Of a stretch of 52,722 nucleotides of DNA, positions 49,901-52,722 are shown piece by piece. The position numbers and the translations under genes are program-made. The number at the start of each line of letters is the position of its first letter. Positions within the stretch are counted from its first letter, which is position 1. Source of the DNA: Pyrolobus sp964613695 (GTDB taxonomy: Archaea; Thermoproteota; Thermoprotei_A; Sulfolobales; Pyrodictiaceae); NCBI GenBank assembly GCA_964613695.1, contig CAZTIR010000004.1, positions 1-52,722 of the forward strand. The letters are read 5' to 3'. Below the pieces are notes generated by a model. That model was not told the DNA's origin and did no database searches. It was given only the letters and a program-made list of their open reading frames with translations.

Positions 49901-50568
49901 TCATCAACAATCACGAGGCCGAATCTCCTCCCCTCGAGCAGCCCCCACCTCCGCGAGAGGAAGGCAGTAGTGGTGACGAGCACGTCATACTCTCCGCTCT
50001 CGAGCATGGCCAGCTGTTCTCTCTTCTCACGAGTCGATAGAAGCGAGTGATAGTAGACTACTCGTGGACCCTTACCCAGCCTGGCCGAGAAACCTTCTAG
50101 CCTCTCGGCAACCTGCCTGGCTAGGTTTGAGGTGGGTAACAGGTAGTAGACCTTCTTTGAGTTGAGAGCTGCGTACAACGCGTATACCATGAGGAGCGTC
50201 GTCTTGCCCGTCCCCGTGGGAGCTGTTATAGCGAAGCTCTCGCCGCGTAGGAGCCTCCTAGCCCACTGACGCTGCACGCTCCACGGGCTCGAGCCCGTAA
50301 CCCTCTCGAAGAACCTCTCAAAGAGGTCTAGGCTATCCTCCTCTCTAGCCAGCCACGCCCAGTCCTCCAGGGTGCCGGCATCCTCGAGGAGCCTAGCTAC
50401 TGCTAAGACACGCTCCCTCCAATCCATCCTTGCCAGTAGCTCCTCGGCGCGAACTGGTAGAGGGAGGCAGGCTGGGCACGGGAGTCCTTTGAGCAGCCTC
50501 TCCTCGGATACCCTGCCGTGACAGTTTGGGCAGCCGAGCTCGTACAATGCTATGAGCTTCTTCGCCAC
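46918..50568 (-). CDS. rgy: Reverse gyrase
   Basis: 1216 residues, the full fused enzyme. N-terminal zinc finger (CPNCHGRVS...CPACLP). SF2 helicase half with Walker A APTGTGKTTL, DDVDAVLRESV (motif II region) and SATGRPRG. A second zinc finger (CRDCGAQHALVAEECPECG) lies in the Toprim region. Type IA topoisomerase half has ESPTKARLIASFWG, ATDPDPEGEKIAWDL and the catalytic Tyr in LITYHRTDS near residue 942. It introduces positive supercoils and is the hallmark of hyperthermophiles. GTG start at 50568. Confidence 0.98.
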   Translation of the reverse strand: MAKKLIALYELGCPNCHGRVSEERLLKGLPCPACLPLPVRAEELLARMDWRERVLAVARLLEDAGTLEDWAWLAREEDSLDLFERFFERVTGSSPWSVQRQWARRLLRGESFAITAPTGTGKTTLLMVYALYAALNSKKVYYLLPTSNLARQVAERLEGFSARLGKGPRVVYYHSLLSTREKREQLAMLESGEYDVLVTTTAFLSRRWGLLEGRRFGLVIVDDVDAVLRESVNVDRILLLLGADEDLVKRASRLVRLEMRIRLNPSLYKRYEEELRKLRGEVEAARDRLGQLVIASATGRPRGFKRFVLQRLLGLSVGSITGYARNIVEYALLARNEDDAVERLVGVVSRLGPGGLVYVAKPYGVQMVRRLVEALRARGINAAAAVAGRRVVERFERGDYDVLVGVASYYGVMVRGLDLPYRVAYAVFLEPPHNRIELGKALASPRRILVLAKALGLDYEEYAKMLARLAPDDVMLLRAVLEGRLEPGERFARIAEEARRLASEILERVKRLGDSLETPVGILEAGEAAYLLTPDPYTYIQASGRVSRLVRGRMTRGLVVIISWHPSLLKVFERRVAKLLSAFSLREYDEEEVREELEKAWESRRSGRGSIPVNIETGLLVVESPTKARLIASFWGRPARKNYDGLNVYETVAYNPKTGKTHVLLVTSVKGHVYDLTEEAIGEHGVIIEGDEVKPVYAPLLKCRDCGAQHALVAEECPECGSRNVESKARLVEALRRLAPLVDTVYIATDPDPEGEKIAWDLYVLLKPFARSLKRIEFHEVTRNALLEALANPREPDRRLVEAQMLRRLEDRWIGFELSKHLWSVFGAKWLGAGRVQTPALGFLVERLEEWRRSRCYMLLVELPWGLVRLCFRDGREAREAYKRVVEEGVRVEVVEERVEVLSPPPPYTTESLLYDASRILGYTSEKTMRLAQELFENGLITYHRTDSVRVSDAGLAIAKAFFEKRGLLGVYTPRRWGEGGAHEAIRPTHPLDARELRDAIAMGEVRVATSLRESHYRLYSLIFSRFMASQSKPARVKLARISISVESISAEDVVVTHVYEPGYLLFYPYTHRIAHELRTGVVKVRSARLVRSSRVKPYTHGDLVMAMKRAGIGRPSTYAKIIEMLKRHGYVVESRYRKYLIPTRMGIEVYKYLSGSFPGLVSVDRTRFVEELMDRVARGEVNAADVALSLLNEVKDAVARVELGRGDGYTEATTA

Positions 50569-50588
50569 CCTACTATACCCGGATGTGA

Positions 50589-51329
50589 GTGTTGCCGAGT
50601 AGATGGTGGCTCCAGGGGAGCGAGGAGATAATACCGGGTCTTGTGGCGGGAGGGGAGCTCGAAAAGGCGGATAAACTCTCGAGGCTCTACGCGCTCGACA
50701 CCCTCCACTACGAGCTCTCGAGGATGGAGTGGGGTGAGGTGGTACGCTACGTTAGGCGCGTGACGGGCGGCCTAGGGGATAGGGAGGATGAGCCTTTCGA
50801 CGTTGTGCGCATGGGGCTGGCGGGCTCTGTCATAGCGTGGCCGGAGGCTCTGCGCGGCGGTGAGCGTGTCCTAGAGATAGGCACGGGTGTTGGACGCACG
50901 CGCTACGCTGTAGCGGTTACGGTCGAGACGAGGCTCTACGTCACTATAGACGTCGATCCTCTCATACTCGCTCTAGCCCTCTATGCTAACCCCGTACCCG
51001 CCTACGAGGAGGCCCTCTGGGGTAGAGAGGTGAGGGTGATTCTCGGGGACGCTGCCAGGATACTAGAGGTTCTTAACACGAGGTTCGATCATGTGATACA
51101 CGATGGTGGCCCTACTCCTCGTAAGAACCCTCGATTATATTCCCAGCGCTTCCTACGCCGTATCCGCGACCTGCTCCGCGAGGGCGGCAGCCTGAGCATA
51201 TTCGCGGGTGCTGATAGGAGATGGGTTACGCGGATATACAATGCCTTACGGAGCCTCGGGTTTAGGGTAGAGGAGACAGTCCACCTACCAGGCTCTAAAG
51301 CTGTGGTCATACACGCGAGGAGGGCGTAG
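50589..51329 (+). CDS. Class I SAM-dependent methyltransferase, spermidine-synthase-like fold
   Basis: 246 residues. Motif I is VLEIGTGVGRTRYAV; the acidic strand-2 end is YVTIDVDPLILALAL; motif IV region is FDHVIHDGGPTPRKNPRLYSQRF; the post-motif is LLREGGSLSIFAG. It resembles predicted archaeal methyltransferases close to spermidine synthases (COG2521 type). Substrate unknown. Start GTG 50589 or TTG 50592, 20 nt from the divergent reverse gyrase start. The Nnr gene begins one base after its stop. Confidence 0.78.
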   Translation: MLPSRWWLQGSEEIIPGLVAGGELEKADKLSRLYALDTLHYELSRMEWGEVVRYVRRVTGGLGDREDEPFDVVRMGLAGSVIAWPEALRGGERVLEIGTGVGRTRYAVAVTVETRLYVTIDVDPLILALALYANPVPAYEEALWGREVRVILGDAARILEVLNTRFDHVIHDGGPTPRKNPRLYSQRFLRRIRDLLREGGSLSIFAGADRRWVTRIYNALRSLGFRVEETVHLPGSKAVVIHARRA

Positions 51330-51330
51330 C

Positions 51331-52722
51331 ATGTTCGGCTCTGTGTGCACCACGCGAGAGATGAGGGCGTGGGAGGTTAACAGCGCGGCCCTCGGCGTAC
51401 CAACTAGACTCCTAATGGAGAATGCCGGGGCAACCGTGGCCCGGGTGGCTCTGGAGAGGTTTAAGCCGCGAAGAGTCTCGATAATCGGCGGCGTGGGGGG
51501 CAAGACGGGTGACGGTCTTGTCGCGGCGCGCCACCTGGCGGCGCACGGCGTAGAGGTTAGAGTGTATCTCGTGTACCGTAGGGAGAGTATCAAGCACCCG
51601 GATACCCTGGACGCCCTCCGTGGCGCGGAGGCCTCCGGGGTGGAGGTTATAGAGGGTCACGAGAAGTGGCTCGATGCTAGAGACTGGCTGGACGCCGATC
51701 TCGTTATAGACGCTATGCTAGGGACTGGTGTGCGGGGCGAGCTTAGGCAGCCCTACCGTAGGATAGTCGAGGAGGTGAACTCTAGCGGCGTCGACGTGAT
51801 CTCCATAGATGTGCCAACCGGCGTGAACCCTGATACCGGGAGAGTGCTCGGCGCTGCCATACGCGCGAGGATAACGGTGACGATGCACTGCGTCAAGAGG
51901 GGGCTTGTTGAGGGCGAGGGGCCGAGGTACGCCGGGGAGGTTATCATCGCTAACATAGGATTGCCTCGAGACGCTTGGCTCTACGTCGGCCCGGGCGACT
52001 TGGAGGCCTTCCTGCCACGCCGCCCCGAGTGGGCTAGGAAGGGGCAGGCTGGGCGCGTTCTCGTCGTGGGGGGTAGCAGGTGGTTCTACGGCGCCCCGTG
52101 GATAGCTTCCCTAGCCGCCTTCTACGCTGGCGCGGATCTCGTCTACCTCGCGGCGCCGGAGCCGGTTATAGGCAAGGCCTTTAGCCCAGAGGTTATCCCC
52201 GTGCCGCTCTCAGGCTCTCATCTTAGGCCGGAGCACTTGGAGGAGCTGGGGGACTACATCGCCCGCGCTGATGTGGTGCTAGTGGGGCCCGGGGTGGGCA
52301 CACACCCCGAGGCATTGCGCACAGCCAGGCTTGTAGTGAAGAGGGCGCTCGAGGAGGGCAAGATGCTAGTAGTGGATGCTGATGGCCTCAAGGCTCTAGC
52401 CTCCTTCGACACGCCCGGAGATAGGGTGGAGAGCCTCGACAACAGAGCCGTCCTGACACCCCACGCGGGGGAGGCTTCGCTACTACTGGGTGGTGCTCGC
52501 GTGGCAGAGCTTGGCGAGAGGATAGAGGCGGCTAAGAGGATAGCGGAGAAGCTCCACGCCATCGTAGTCCTCAAGGGCCGTATCGATGTGATAGCCTCGC
52601 CGGACGGCAGGTACAGGTTGAACAGGAGCGGGACCCCAGACATGACTGCAGGCGGTACCGGGGATGTTCTGGCCGGCGTCATAGCAGGGTTAATGGGCGA
52701 GGCCAAGGATGCTTGGATAGCC
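51331..52722 (+). CDS. nnr: Bifunctional NAD(P)HX epimerase/ADP-dependent dehydratase (3' end cut off)
   Basis: 464 residues visible, open to the window edge. N-terminal epimerase domain: LLMENAGATVARVALERF, GGVGGKTGDGLVAARHL, IDAMLGTGVRGELRQPY, SIDVPTGVNPDTG. C-terminal dehydratase (ribokinase-like) domain: GRVLVVGGSRWFYGAPWIASLAA, VLVGPGVGTHPEAL, VVDADGLKAL, LTPHAGEASLLLG, and the catalytic TAGGTGDVLAGVIAG. The two activities repair hydrated NADH and NADPH formed at high temperature. ATG at 51331, one nt after the methyltransferase stop. Confidence 0.95.
   Translation, partial: MFGSVCTTREMRAWEVNSAALGVPTRLLMENAGATVARVALERFKPRRVSIIGGVGGKTGDGLVAARHLAAHGVEVRVYLVYRRESIKHPDTLDALRGAEASGVEVIEGHEKWLDARDWLDADLVIDAMLGTGVRGELRQPYRRIVEEVNSSGVDVISIDVPTGVNPDTGRVLGAAIRARITVTMHCVKRGLVEGEGPRYAGEVIIANIGLPRDAWLYVGPGDLEAFLPRRPEWARKGQAGRVLVVGGSRWFYGAPWIASLAAFYAGADLVYLAAPEPVIGKAFSPEVIPVPLSGSHLRPEHLEELGDYIARADVVLVGPGVGTHPEALRTARLVVKRALEEGKMLVVDADGLKALASFDTPGDRVESLDNRAVLTPHAGEASLLLGGARVAELGERIEAAKRIAEKLHAIVVLKGRIDVIASPDGRYRLNRSGTPDMTAGGTGDVLAGVIAGLMGEAKDAWIA

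Overview
The window is a dense, high-GC stretch of a hyperthermophilic crenarchaeal chromosome. Reverse gyrase, archaeal-type RadA, TFE, MBF1, Spt4/5-type elongation factor, an ESCRT-III (CdvB-type) division protein, Alba, class I lysyl-tRNA synthetase and many GTG/TTG starts all point to Desulfurococcales. A Pyrodictiaceae-like source (Pyrodictium/Hyperthermus/Pyrolobus type) is an inference, helped by a multiheme cytochrome c gene. A run of Ns at 2859-2957 shows it is a draft assembly.

Layout: 1-7.7 kb holds a phenylacetate-CoA-ligase-like enzyme (cut by the window edge), a PhoH-KH ATPase, a large MMPL/RND membrane protein interrupted by the N gap, its divergent PadR regulator and a solitary trpA. 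8-12.3 kb is an information-processing block: MBF1, then TFE - DNA cytosine methyltransferase - SPOUT-like protein in overlapping reading frames, a small HTH operon and a DUF5591 (archaeosine-synthase-related) protein. 12.3-19 kb mixes metabolism and cell biology: a frameshifted multiheme cytochrome, SpeD, ProC, FeoA, a CdvB paralogue, a KvAP-like potassium channel and GcvT. 19.4-25.5 kb has LysRS, an HDAC-like deacylase, a nucleoside phosphorylase and a pterin-type cofactor cluster. 25.5-31.5 kb is one long leftward operon for ribosome and secretion proteins (L39e, L31e, eIF6, LX, prefoldin, FtsY, SecE, Spt5, L11, L1, P0). 31.6-39.2 kb carries AlaRS, a GlmU-like protein, GlmS and ThrRS. 39.2-46.9 kb carries RadA, a prepilin peptidase, HIT protein, small hypotheticals, an Lhr-type helicase and Alba. 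The right end has reverse gyrase, a methyltransferase and the NAD(P)HX repair enzyme (cut by the window edge).

The least obvious content is non-coding. Four well-formed box C/D guide sRNAs lie in the gaps or across gene ends (6922-6982, 19258-19314, 46006-46074 on +; 21066-21128 on -). A box H/ACA guide RNA with a k-turn and ACA box sits at 11482-11555 inside a perfect 16-bp inverted repeat. Both guides of the 46006 sRNA match the 23S peptidyl-transferase region as I recall it. Two further inverted-repeat elements (13448-13516, 37198-37267) look like divergent C/D RNAs with CCGA boxes.

A second theme is that several conserved genes (trpA, thrS, gcvT) have their conserved N-terminus in frame upstream of any ATG/GTG/TTG, with TATA boxes placed to support ATT or CTG initiation; the cytochrome gene needs three single-base corrections. 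Either the organism initiates at unusual codons or the draft carries scattered indels. No tRNA, rRNA, CRISPR array or insertion sequence was seen.
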